Part shown: in pieces, positions 10,733-21,092 of the stretch
Layout: each line of letters starts with the position of its first letter
Numbering within the stretch: the first letter of the stretch is position 1
Source of the DNA: Archegozetes longisetosus
Lineage: Eukaryota > Arthropoda > Arachnida > Sarcoptiformes > Trhypochthoniidae
Assembly: GCA_018873245.2 (NCBI GenBank)
Contig: JAEMBT020000009.1
Span: 10,249,288 to 10,313,287 of the forward strand
Direction of reading: 5' to 3'
Length of the DNA: 64,000 nt
Program-made: the position numbers and the translations under genes
Notes under the pieces: model-generated
Seen by the model: only the letters and a program-made list of their open reading frames with translations
Database searches by the model: none
What the model was told of the DNA's origin: nothing

Positions 10733-12077
10733 TCAATAAAGTGACATTTCTATGATTTTCATCATGAAGATCATGGTATAGGCTGTGACCTGTGAATGAC
10801 AAAAATAGTCTTAAAATCAATATTAGATTGCGAATCAGTTCTTACTTCATATCCACGAAAATGGTTTATAACAAATAGTTTCCAACAATAAAATCCAATT
10901 TTCTTTTGACTCAATCTCTCAATGAGTGACGACAACTAAAATAATTTAAATCATTTATTCAATGAGTAGTTGTTTGGTGTTTGTAAGTTTTACAAACCTT
11001 GATATGTGTAGCATTAGCCAAGGACAACTTGTTAGGTGTGAACACAACTCCCAATAAAATATTATAAGTTTTATTAGTTTGATAATAGACAGAAGAGGCA
11101 CAACTTATGATTAATATCAGAGGGAATATGAAAATAAGAGAACCGTAACCGAAAACCAATTTCAATATTAAACTAGTTTTCGAGAATATACCAATGAATA
11201 AGAATAAGTCAATTATAATGGAGTATGTCAGCCAAGCCCAGAATAAATATTTGGACCAAAAGTCTTTGTTAAATGAATTGATTTCCAAATAGTTTGCATC
11301 CAAAATCGTCATTATAGCCATAGCTCTTTTGTTTGTTAATTTTGATTTGCTTTTGGTAAAAGTCTTGATTTTCTCATTCAATTCTTTAGATTTAATTGAC
11401 AGATAATAACAAATGAGGTAAAAGTAGACGATGTGGTACATAATAATCATGTAGACGTGATAACCAACTAGAATGAAGATCAAATTCAGAGGAAATATGT
11501 AGAAAATGAATTGAATGAGAGAACAACTGGAAAAGATCGGCAAATTTATACAAATCAATGAAAATATCATGATAAGTGGTCTTGAGAAATTATCGCTTAA
11601 ATAGATTATTCGCTTCGCTGTCTTCATGAATTTGTATATTCGGACTTTATCTGAAAGTCCAATACTTAGGGGTGAAGTGAATCCTGTTATCATCTTAAAT
11701 GGCTTCAAATAAGTCGGAAATTCGTTATTCTTGTAATTTTTGTAATGAATCCATTGCGTAATTAGCCCTAAAGAAAATATTATTATGACTAAGATATTGT
11801 AGTGAATTCTTGCGTTAATAAAGTATGAGAAGTCGACAATTATTATGAAATATTCAGGCTTTTCTTCTGGTAATAGTAAGGAAATGATACTTTTGATTAA
11901 AAACATTAAAATAGATATAGCAACCAATAATGGGTTATGGAATCTGTTCCTTTTATTCGATCCATCTTTGAAAAGAGATAAACCCATGAGATATAAATGA
12001 GATCCTGCAGAAGTGACCAACAATTCTGAAGGTAATATTTGAGAAGGATCGAAATCACTTTCTATATTGAACGCCAT
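10733..12077 (-). CDS. Gr-like 7TM chemoreceptor, copy C (3 exons, 408 aa)
   Basis: Predicted gustatory-receptor-like membrane protein, a paralogue of copies B and E. Exons are 12077-10998, 10935-10846 and 10789-10733. Exon 1 (360 codons) begins MAFNIESDFDPSQILPSELL and contains about six hydrophobic segments. Exon 2 carries LIERLSQKKIGFYCWKLFVI. Exon 3 carries the final helix VTAYTMIFMMKIIEMSLY and a TGA. Splice donors are AAG/GTTTGT and GAA/GTAAG, acceptors TTTTAG and TTCACAG, both introns phase 0 and only 62 and 56 bp. No stop or frameshift was seen. It diverges from B and E more than those two do from one another. The upstream flank is interrupted by a minisatellite-ended transposon about 650 bp away. 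Confidence 0.82.
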
Positions 12078-12729
12078 TTAGTTTTAGTTTTAATAACTTA
12101 TCAAATTTGAAAAATACATAAATCGAAGTGCTTTAGAATAATATCAAAAAGATGTGATAATATTATTCAATTCCGCTGTTATTTTGTAGATATTCCTTCA
12201 ATGATTTCGTGATAAGAGCTAGTCAGCCCCAAGTAAAAAGATATTGCAATAAAAATTCACCAATAGTTCATTAATTGCCTTGTTTACCAATTTCAAAATT
12301 TAAACTTATATACAACATAAACGTCAATACGAGTGTACTTATATATATCATGTACTCAATGAAGGTAAGAAATTAATAAGTTTTTGCAATGTTTAACGAT
12401 TCAATTCATTTCTAGGACGTCAATAACTAAAAACTTCTTAGCGACTTAAGTGTCAATATGAATGTATTATTTCGATCGAAAATTTACATTAAATTTATCT
12501 GTTTGAAATAATATCTTTACTAACGTACTTGTATTGAGTAAAATTCTTACAATGGAAAGTCAAGAACAAATGGCTCAAATTTGAGAATTTAACTTAATAA
12601 AAGCAATAATATATACATTTTAAATAGAATATTAAGAAGTTAACTGCCAATGTGTTACGTAACATATTCTTTAGAATTTATATTTTAAATATTATATTTA
12701 CTATTATATACATAAGCCTAATGATAAAC
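12078..12729. other. Upstream region of Gr C
   Basis: No gene. Colinear with the upstream regions of Gr B and Gr E, including an empty hAT target site at about 12605 (AAAAGCAATAATATATACA). It ends at TGATAAAC, the left target copy of the next transposon. An apparent 76-codon frame crossing 12652-12882 is only an open reading through the minisatellite. Confidence 0.55.
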
Positions 12730-13460
12730 GATTACATGACATTACCGCGCAAGACACTACCGCGCAAGACACTACCGCGCAAACGACACTACCGCGCAAA
12801 CGACACTACCACGCGGTTGATTACATTAAATATTATTGTTAATTTACTAGATCAGTCATTATTAATATCGAGGTTATATTGAATTATATTAATTTCAACA
12901 AATCGCATCATTTTAAGGTGTAGTCTATATTGGAATTTCGTAGTATTGATATAAATCTTTATATTTATAACCCATTCTTACAATAATTTCCTCTTTCTCT
13001 CCATTATTCGTAACTTTTATGATTACTTAACTCCTATATCATTATTAGTTTATTTGAAGATATGATTTTATGTTAATTTGTTGAGAAATATTTTATATTT
13101 ATGACATTGAAGTTTCTTGCAATAACTTATTTCTCACTAAAAGTTTATAAATAAATTCAATTTAATATTTATTCAATCATTTTGAAAACCTAACTTGACC
13201 ACTTTAACAAAATCGATTATCGGTAAACTCAGCGCTTGTTACTAAATAAACGAAGTTAAAACCGATAACCGGGAACTCTAATTTTAATATACGCGATAAT
13301 ATCATCCACACATATTTAGCGCGGTAGTGTCGTTGCGCGGTAGTGTCGTTGCGCGGTAGTATCGTTTCGCGGTATTGCTTGCGCTGTAGTGACTTGCGCG
13401 GTAATGTCGTACGCGGTGTTCGTTTACGCTGTAGTTTGTGCGCTGTAATGTCGTGCTAGC
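12730..13460. mobile_element. DNA element with inverted ends built of a GC-rich minisatellite
   Basis: The left end holds about five units of the type ACACTACCGCGCAA(AC)G (12735-12816). The right end holds about eight units of the reverse type GCGCGGTAGTGTCGTT, more diverged towards the outside (13317-13456). The interior is plain A+T-rich DNA without a gene. TGATAAAC stands on both sides (12722-12729 and 13461-13468), and the Gr B unit has the site without insert near 8058. The match to a clean 8-bp duplication is imperfect because some flanking bases are missing compared with the empty site. Superfamily unknown. Confidence 0.7.
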
Positions 13461-14089
13461 TGATAAACATAATAACTATAGACTGATTGTCTCTTGACAT
13501 ATTATATAATTTTATTAGTTAGTTTTTTAATAATGCTTTAATTTTAGTGTTTCACCATAGAATTCCTGATGAATACTTTTATTAAGTTGACCTCATGTTT
13601 GACAGTCATTTAGTTCTACTTCTCTCTCAAAAATTCTATATTTTAACAAATCAATTATATAATAAAAATACCATTTTGTAGCCCAATAAAGGAGAATGCC
13701 CATTTTGGCCTTTCTGAGGTGCGAGGCGAGACCTATATCATTTGAAAAGTTTCTTCGAGCACTATAAGAATATATAAAGAATGGATCCGTTGAGACATCC
13801 CTGTGACCAGTATGGCCAAAAATTACGTTAATTGGACGTGGTGGTCTTACCAACTCGACTAATATATCATTGGACTCAGCTCACCTAGCTGAAAATATTG
13901 GTACCATGTTTGACCCTGTAAAGTCACCTTTGACCCTATCATGTGACCTATTACTTTAAACCCCGCCCCAAAGTCATCACATGGGCTATCATTGGAATCA
14001 CCTTGTACAAGAATCGTTCGTGGCGGTGTCTGTTACATGATGATATAAACTCTGGTTTGATGCTTTCTAGTAAACATACTATACACATA

Positions 14090-15850
14090 CATCTGACGCA
14101 GAAATTAGGTTGACTCGCAAAATCTTTATAACTCTTGACTGGATTAACCGATTTTGAAAATTTTTTCACCAAACTAACCAAGAACAAATTTAATTTCTTA
14201 AAATGCAACTTATTTTTGAAAATGAAATATGGAAGACGAAATATTCCAGTCCAAATGAAAAAGTAGAAAAATTAAGAGTAGAACAAATAATTTATTGAAT
14301 TTATTTAAAAATTTCGATATCTTGTGTGACCCCCTGTGACAAACGAACAGCTTCGAGTCTGTGAGGCATCGATTCCAACAAATCTATGAAGTAACCGCTA
14401 TAAGTAGGGTTCGATACCTTTGCATGTGCTCTATTGAGAGCACTCAACAAGTCTCTTTTCGAACCAAATATTGTGTGCTAATTTCGTACTAAATGCTTCA
14501 AAATCGAGCCAACATTCTCAACGTGATTCAAATCAGGAAGACTGAAAAATCAATAAATCAGAAAAATCAACAATTAATAATTCTCAAATTCCTTGGATGT
14601 GGTAAAACAAAATCATCGTGTTGCCCGATGTTTCGGGTTATTCAATGTCTAACATGATTTGAATTGTGCACCGGATGGTTGTCGTGCAAAATTAAAACGT
14701 TTCCATCATCGAAATTTGTTTGGATGTATGGAATCAGAGAATTGCCCAATAAATCAATGTAGGACTATTTTGTGAGACGATTGACTGGAAATATCGGTCT
14801 CATTCCATGAAAACTAAAACTGAAGAAGCAGAAATTAGTAAAACAAAATCAAAATTTTTAAGTTACCAAGCAATAAATGAAACACTGAAACGGTGTGTTC
14901 TGGATCTGAGAGCGATGTTCTGCTCATCAAATCGTGTTCCATTCAACCTCCAGACGTAAACCTTTCCTCTTTCGTCAGAAGAGAGCGAATTCATCAATCG
15001 ATATGACTCGTGACCAATCGATTAAATTCCAATCAGAAAACTATTCCGAATATTGGAGTATTCTTTGACGGTGAATGCCAGTCAATAGCTCTTCTGCGCC
15101 GCCACTTTTCTCATAATTCCTGATAATTCAGAAAAAAATTAATTTTTAAAAATCATTAGATATCTATAAATCTTGTTCTTTGAGACGATTTCGAATTGTG
15201 GCCTCATTAATCGATTGGATCCGTTCGTTGCCTCTCAATTCTGGTATTTTGAGTTCATTGATGTCGGCCCAATTGTTGTAAAGAGCGGTTAGAGCCGATG
15301 TCTGGTCATCTTCTTCTGTTATTTTACGATGGCAGCCAGCATTGTGTGAAACCGTAAGGAAAGACTCTTCATTGTCATCGATTTCTTTCCATTTATAGAA
15401 AGTCTGTTTTGAAATTCCTTAAAATCGAGGAAATAATTATAATTTGTTGATAACTGATTGAATACATACCGACTCTCCTCATAATCACCGATTGGTGTTT
15501 TGAGCTCTTCACTTAATAAATAATCGAAATTTCAATTCTCTTTCTTCGGCAGTAAAACTCATTTTTATAATTGATAATCGAATGTGAGAGAAATGCAAAC
15601 AAATTTCAGCCCAAATTTCAATAAATGACGTTTTCACAAGCGATAATGCATTAAACCGAATTTTTTACCGAAAAAAATTGATTTACTCAAACCACTATAA
15701 CTTTTTTATCTTCTTGAATATTCGAATTTCCTTTAAGTCAAACAAATTAAATTTATTCTTGGTTAATTTGGTGGAAAATTTTTCAAAATCGGTTAATCCA
15801 GTCAAAAGTTATAAAGATTTTGCGAGTCAGCCTAATTTCTGCGTCAGATG
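14090..15850. mobile_element. Tc1/mariner-like transposon nested in a hairpin MITE
   Basis: The ends are CATCTGACGCAGAAATTAGG and CCTAATTTCTGCGTCAGATG, flanked by TA on each side. The inverted ends continue for about 110 bp with small differences (GACTCGCAAAATCTTTATAA on both). The element interrupts the left end of the MITE at 15851-16630, whose missing terminal bases (TATACACA) are found just outside at 14081-14087. It carries a broken transposase gene on the minus strand. Confidence 0.85.
14330..15570 (-). pseudogene. Tc1/mariner-like transposase, broken, apparently with introns
   Basis: On the minus strand one can read VYVWRLNGTRFDEQN and THRFSVSFIAW, then FHGMRPIFPVNRL, then NVLILHDNHPVHNSN and SLPDLNHVENVGSILKHLVR. 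These are the central and C-terminal parts of a Tc1/mariner transposase: the second catalytic Asp lies in LHDNHP and the Glu in LPDLNHVENV (usual form SPDLNPIENVW). In-frame stops (near 14480 and 14630) and changed residues make it inactive. Between the blocks are short A+T-rich interruptions ending TTCTTCAG, TTTTTCAG or AATTATCAG, one starting GGTAACTT (near 14868). They look like spliceosomal introns, which are uncommon in such transposases. Confidence 0.7.
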
Positions 15851-16630
15851 TACTCAATTCAAAAACTAACTGCCGGCTTTCAAACCTCTATAAATTTTTA
15901 ATGGATTAATCGATTTTGATGCGGTCTTCATTAAAATAAAGAAAAACTCCCCGATTAACGATTAATAAGCTAAATTAATGGAAATATTAAAAAAAGATTT
16001 TTAAACAAAATTTTTGTTTTAATTAAGGAGGTTAGTCAGATTTCGCCTAATCGCCTACCAAGCCAATATGGGTATCAAATTAAAGCTTATGAATTGAAAG
16101 CAAAAAGAATTTTTTAAAAATATGAAAGCTGAGAGGAGATATTAATTTTTAAATGTACTTCATTTTTTGACCTCAACCATTAAAAATTCTTGTCTCTTCT
16201 CAGCCTTCATATTTTTGAAAAATTCTACTTGTTCTCGAATTTACACTTCATAAGTTTTCATTTGATACCCATATCGATATGTTGCAACCACTTTTGTTTT
16301 TAGATATCAATCTTTAAAAATTCATATCTCCTCTCAGCTTTCATATTTTTGAAAAATTCTTTTTGCTTTCAATTCTATTCGTCATAAGCTTTAATTTGAT
16401 ACCCATTGATATTTGCTTGGTAGGCTATCATGCGAAATCTGACTAACCCCCTTAATTAAAACAAAAATTTTGTTTAAAAATCTTTTTTTTAATATTTCCA
16501 TAAATTTAGCATATTAATCGTTAATCGGGGGAGTTTTCCTTTATTTTAATGAAAACGGCTTAAAAATCCGTTAATCCATTAAAAAGTTATAGAAGTTTTG
16601 AAACTCGGTAATTAGTTTTTGAATTGAGTG
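15851..16630. mobile_element. Hairpin MITE with long inverted arms (left tip split off by the Tc1-like element)
   Basis: The left arm runs CTCAATTCAAAAACTAAC..., then CCGATTAACGATTAAT and AAACAAAATTTTTGTTTTAATTAAGG. The right arm is its reverse complement, ending GTTTTTGAATTGAGTGTA. Within the loop a second inverted pair (TATGAAAGCTGAGAGGAGATAT and ATATCTCCTCTCAGCTTTCATA) is present, so nearly the whole 780 bp can fold back. No coding sequence. The family uses TA targets. Confidence 0.75.
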
Positions 16631-18384
16631 TATATTCTTTATCAGAATGATGAGAAGTGTTAATAGATATATATTTCGAGGGGTTAGAGCTATAACATTC
16701 CAAATAGATTTTTTTCGAAAATAGAGTTAATCATTGATTCTTATACTTCTATGAATTCTTCATTAGTGTATAATAAAATGATCGTAAAAGTTCAAACCAT
16801 TTCCTAAAAAAACTCAATACAATTTTATTCTAAAATTTTTCAGATCAAAAAGTTGGTGCTATAATATTCTAAATACATAAAAGCATTATATTACAGGTTT
16901 TGTCTTGTTTCTATCGCATTGTTTCAAAAACGTAAAAATCTGGAAATACTGAATAGTAATTTTTATTTTCAACATTTCATTGATCATATTTTCGATAGAA
17001 TCTTTAAAATTTGAATTTTTTGAATAGAATACTTGCAAGGCAATTAATTGTAGATTTATCTTATTTTAAACCTTACATTAAATGTATATAAGTTTGAACT
17101 TAAATACTGTGAGAATGCACTTTTCATATAGCGAATTAATAACTCTTATACTTTAACAATTAACAATCTTTATTAATATGTAAAATGAATGAAAATACAC
17201 AAAGATTTAAAAGTGTCACTCAGAGTCTAAGCTCTCTCTCACTCTCTTGCTCACTTATTTTCTACTCTATTACACTCTCTTTTATAGTTTTTTGACAAAT
17301 TTATAAAATCATATTAAGAATATTTTCGGGTTATAATTTTAAGAATTTTATTCCTGAAAAGGAATCTTTAAGCATTCTAATATTGGATTCTCATGATAAT
17401 TAATTTCCTTTTGTAATGAATTCAGACTAAGAATTTACTTTTACAATTAAAACAAACCAAACATTACTTTTTATAGTCATAGCGAAATAAGAGTTTTTAC
17501 TCTCATAGTCATAACAAATAAAAGTTTTCGTCACTATTTCAAATGATAAGAAGAGAGACATAGAATCAATGATTTCTTGGTGTCCAGTAGAAGACAGAGC
17601 ATATTTAGAAAATTTCTGCGCAAATTAGCTCTTATGTAAAAATGTAAGTAATCTCAAATAATTCATAATTGAATAGTATCTCAATTTGTAGAAATACATA
17701 AATTATAAATTTTTTTCTTAATTGTTGGGTGAAAATAAAAGCTTTTATGTTTTGGTTTTACTTGATTCAATTAATTCCAATCGTTTATAAGATGGAATAA
17801 AATAGCACTAAATTTTGAGCTTGATTTCACAGTTATAACATTCCATATTGAAAATCTGGTTTTTAGTTATTAATGAAATAAATTTTTTATTATCGGTTTG
17901 AGGCAAGGCTTTTATAGACTTTCAACTCATAAAGATGTTTTGCTACTTTCATAAAATTTAATGAAAGCAGATAAAAGTAGTTAAAGCTCAAACTTTAAAG
18001 TCATTTTTCTAAAAATTTTACTTTTTCTATTTGGAATATTATAACTCTCACCCCTCGATTTCATAAATGAAAAGCGATTTTGAAAAAATCGATTTTTCGA
18101 AAAAAAGTAAGTCCCACCATCCCCTGTAACTCGGTTAAGGTTGACTTTTTTTATTTTAATTCTTTCACCATTCGACTCAGTCCACCAGATTTAGTAGGAT
18201 TACACTATCAATACTGAAATTGCGCTATTTCCAGTTTATACAGTTTTCACCCCTAGCGGCCCGGGGGATGCTCCGATTGCAAAGTGGCAAAGACAAATTG
18301 TTTGTACTTGAAGAGATCTATCGAATGATATAGGTTTCACGTTGCACCTCGGGGGGCTAACTTACATAGGATTTGGGCATTCTC
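16631..18384. repeat. Non-coding interior of the large element with one more inverted pair
   Basis: At 16678-16712 the sequence CGAGGGGTTAGAGCTATAAC ATTCCAAATAG is found, and at 18020-18057 its reverse complement (CTATTTGGAATATTATAACTCTCACCCCTCG). This marks an inner inverted-repeat element of about 1.4 kb. A pyrimidine-rich microsatellite-like stretch CTCTCTCTCACTCTC lies at 17230-17245. No gene was recognised. Confidence 0.45.
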
Positions 18385-18419
18385 CTTTTTAAAGTGTTTG
18401 AAATAAGTGCTGACATATA

Positions 18420-19484
18420 CACCTCAGTCCAAAAAACTCGGAAATGGCTGAATTTAAACAAATTAGTATTCCGCTTCTTATACTTTATAATTCTTAACGA
18501 ACTTTTATGCCAAATAGGGTTTTTTATAATGTACTTATATCTTTGATTGATAAGTGCGTAGTATTCGGTTTAGTCCAAAATTTAAGTTCACATGAAAATA
18601 AATAGTAAAAAAATTGATAATTAGAATCATCTCCTAGTTTTGTATGAATTTGGCATCAAATCAGTTAAAAAACTTGACCAATCAACTGGAATACTCTTAA
18701 GTACAATATACAGTACTGGACAAATCTAACTCCGTCTACGTTTAAATGAATATCTCGAGAACCACAATTCCGATTCCAATTCTGTTTTCACTATTTTGTA
18801 GCAGAAATGTGTACGATTCTAACGATATGCTACTTTCTAATTTCGGTTAAGATTTTATATTAAAATTTTTAATATAAAAACCTATTAAAATTTTTAATAT
18901 AAAAACCTATTAAAATTTTTAATATAAAAACCTATTAAAAAGTTTAAAATAGCATTTAAATTATAGATTTTACGAATCTGATGTAAAAATTTTTTTGATG
19001 AATTTTACATTTTATTAATTTAGTTTATTATTATATGGAATAATTTGGCAAGTAGCATACCGTTAGAATCGTACACATTTCTGCTACAAAATAGTGAAAA
19101 CAGAATTGGAATCGGAATTGTGGTTCTCGAGATATTCATTTAAACGTAGACGGAGTTAGATTTGTCCAGTACTGTATGATCATCTGAAGCAGTTTCATTC
19201 AGTATCTTGCAGATTATCAAAGATTTCATTGAGAAAAAGAACCAAAAATAATTGGCGATATAAGGAACGAGCTATTTATACGACATGGAGACGTTTTTCG
19301 CGTTTATGCCGAACTGACTTTAACTCTGTATTTAAGTACAAATAGAGTCAATTAAATACTGGAGCTCTTTATAAAACATTATTTAGAGTGCTATTTATAG
19401 CTCAAGCTTGTTGTAATTGAATTTGAATAACTTTAGATAAAAATATGAATAATTGTAATATTTGACTAGTTTTGGACTGAACTG
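18420..19484. mobile_element. Tc1/mariner-like element, degenerate, with a nested MITE
   Basis: The ends are CACCTCAGTCCAAAA and TTTTGGACTGAACTG, with TA on both sides; the flanks (GACATATA and TATACTTTATTGAG) join to the sequence found uninterrupted at 3310-3330. Short coding relics on the plus strand, such as FGIKSVKKLDQSTGI near 18650 and NWRYKERAIYTTWRRFSRLC near 19240, resemble the helix-turn-helix part of Tc1 transposases. They are split by the inserted element at 18711-19174. Confidence 0.7.
18711..19174. mobile_element. MITE with near-perfect ~130-bp inverted repeats (CAGTACTGG ends)
   Basis: The ends CAGTACTGGACAAATCTAAC and GTTAGATTTGTCCAGTACTG are flanked by TA (18709-18710 and 19175-19176). 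The arms are identical or almost so for about 125 bp, up to CGATTCTAACG(A/G)TATGCTAC. The interior holds about three tandem copies of a 25-27 bp unit, TATTAAAATTTTTAATATAAAAACC (18856-18935). The near identity of the arms suggests a recent insertion into the older element around it. Confidence 0.92.
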
Positions 19485-19573
19485 TATACTTTATTGAGTA
19501 AAATACTTAAAATGAAAAATCAGTAACTAATGGTCAAAATTTGAGAGTTCAGATTTATAAAAACATAGATATA

Positions 19574-19785
19574 CTCCCTGGCTCGACGCCTTAGTAATGA
19601 GGGAATTTTTCTAGAGCTAAAACTTGAATGACTTCTTTTTAACTTGTTTAAAGCGCATACGAATCTCTAATTTTGGCGCAAAATTTTAGAGTAAGTTTAA
19701 CGTAAAACTTTCTAAACTAATCAGGGTTTCAATGCTTTAAATACAGACAAAATTCAGCTCATTGCAAGATCGTCGAGCCGGAGAG
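19574..19785. mobile_element. Short MITE with CTCCCTGGCTCGACG ends
   Basis: The left end CTCCCTGGCTCGACG and the right end CGTCGAGCCGGAGAG are inverted copies with two differences, flanked by TA. The surrounding sequence (ACATAGATA, then TATGCATTTTAAAT) matches the undisturbed Gr-upstream sequence near 3400. No coding capacity. Confidence 0.75.
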
Positions 19786-20756
19786 TATATGCATTTTAAA
19801 TAATATATTAATTTAATGTTAAGCTGTCATTCGTTTAGGTGGCCAATTATAAGGTGTGGTCAAACGCAATATAGGCGCGACTGGTATAATAAGTATATGT
19901 GACCGGTGCGGTACCATAAGGCTCCAACTACATTTTTGGTAAAATAATAATGGTACGCAAAGGGCATAGTTATAGGCAGATATTGATCTTTAACTCATAT
20001 AGGTTCCGCGCACAAGACCTTACCCTCCTGCCAGGTACTACCTAAATTACACCCATTTTTCTATATTGAACTTATAGATAAAAATGAGTTGCATATGTAC
20101 TGTCATTATATACAGTTATATATATTGTTATGCTTATATTAAGTTTGAGTAATTAAAATGGGTTAGAGAGAAACGATTCGGGGAGTCAAAAATTTTAAAA
20201 TAAGGTATTGTACACCTATATATATCATTAATCAGCATAATTTGAGGAGTAAGATAGTTGCTGGTCCCGCCCCTCTAACACCGACTTGAAACTACGCTCA
20301 CCAAAAAATTATTTTAATCCTTGCGACATACAGATTCAACATATATAACACTCATGTTGAAATTCACTTATAGAGCGAAGCTATAATTGCTTAAAGCTTG
20401 ATTTTGCAACTTTTACAAAGATTAGTATCTCAGAAATGAAAGAAGCAAATATAGTGGAGTTTTAACAAAAATCTTTTAAATATCATTGACTATAACACAC
20501 TTCAAGCCAAGGTCATGCAAGATCGACAACATTTTAATGTGATAATTATATATAATCACAACTTGTCTCATATAACTGCTTCTTTCTATCTCCATGTATA
20601 GTACTATTGAATAAAATATTTTTTTTCTAAACTTCCGATTATAGTCAGAAAATAATGAACTAGTAATAATCGCGACGAATTGTCTAAACTTGAAATACAC
20701 TGCGCTTCAATAGATTCATAGTTTCTTACCATATAATACACAGACCCATCGTCCAT
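19786..20756. other. Intergenic, no gene seen
   Basis: A+T-rich sequence with a few GC-richer patches (19850-19925, 20000-20045). No open frame with recognisable protein character; the 74-codon minus frame at 20476-20700 has no family features. Its left end continues the Gr-upstream homology. Confidence 0.4.
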
Positions 20757-21092
20757 AGTCTTATAGTGCAGACCCAACTTAATTTTTGAAAAGAAGGGCT
20801 CTAAGTAACTTCCATAACTTCCAGCTGGCTACGGATGATTACGAGTAAGAATCTTTGAAGTGAATGTTATGTAATTTTGTTGAAAATACAGTGAATGGGG
20901 CTAGTCGTACGGAAAGTACAGAAATCACTGGAAGAATACAAATGATTGTAGAAGCAGCAAAGATGCTAGCTCAATGTGAAAGCTAGAGAGTTTGTTATAG
21001 AAGAAGTAGTGGTATATATACGTAAAAAAGGTGAACTGGTCATCCTTTTAGTGAAAAAGAATTCGGTCTTCATGAACATGAAATCACTAAAG
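20757..21092 (+). pseudogene. Broken copy of the last adenylyl cyclase exon and its upstream intron
   Basis: The plus strand matches the minus strand of the true cyclase gene at 38550-38335 and about 130 bp of the intron before it. The coding part begins near 20893 and reads VNGASRTESTEITGRIQM, VEAAKMLAQ, then breaks at a TAG near 20985 where the intact gene encodes ESENSKEF. The Asn and Arg that bind ATP in the intact exon (VNVASRM) fall at VNGASRT here, so the motif is degraded. Similarity stops at CATGAAATCACTAAAG, about one codon before the position of the normal stop, where a transposon begins. Confidence 0.88.

Larger units (their letters stand above)
13691..18385. mobile_element. Large composite DNA transposon with GGAGAATGCCC ends
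   Basis: The left end reads GGAGAATGCCCATTTTGGCC and the right end, reversed, GGAGAATGCCCAAATCC. Similarity continues inward with gaps: GAGGTGCGAGGCGAGACC then TATATCATT on the left, and GAGGTGCAACGTGAAACC then TATATCATT on the right. So the terminal repeats are over 70 bp and diverged. The left end sits in the Gr C flank exactly where the B flank continues AATAAACTTTTTTATC. On the right, the flank belongs to another diverged Gr-upstream segment, so no target duplication can be read. The interior is a nest of smaller elements listed below; no transposase of its own was recognised. Confidence 0.65.

Noticed and set aside
12652..12882. Open frame of 76 codons reading RKTLPRKTLPRKRHYR
   Set aside because: It only reads through the GC-rich minisatellite of a transposon end and has no family features.
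17220..17290. CTCTCTCACTCTCTTGCTC stretch as a promoter or microsatellite
   Set aside because: Short and imperfect, inside a transposon, no gene nearby to support a promoter.
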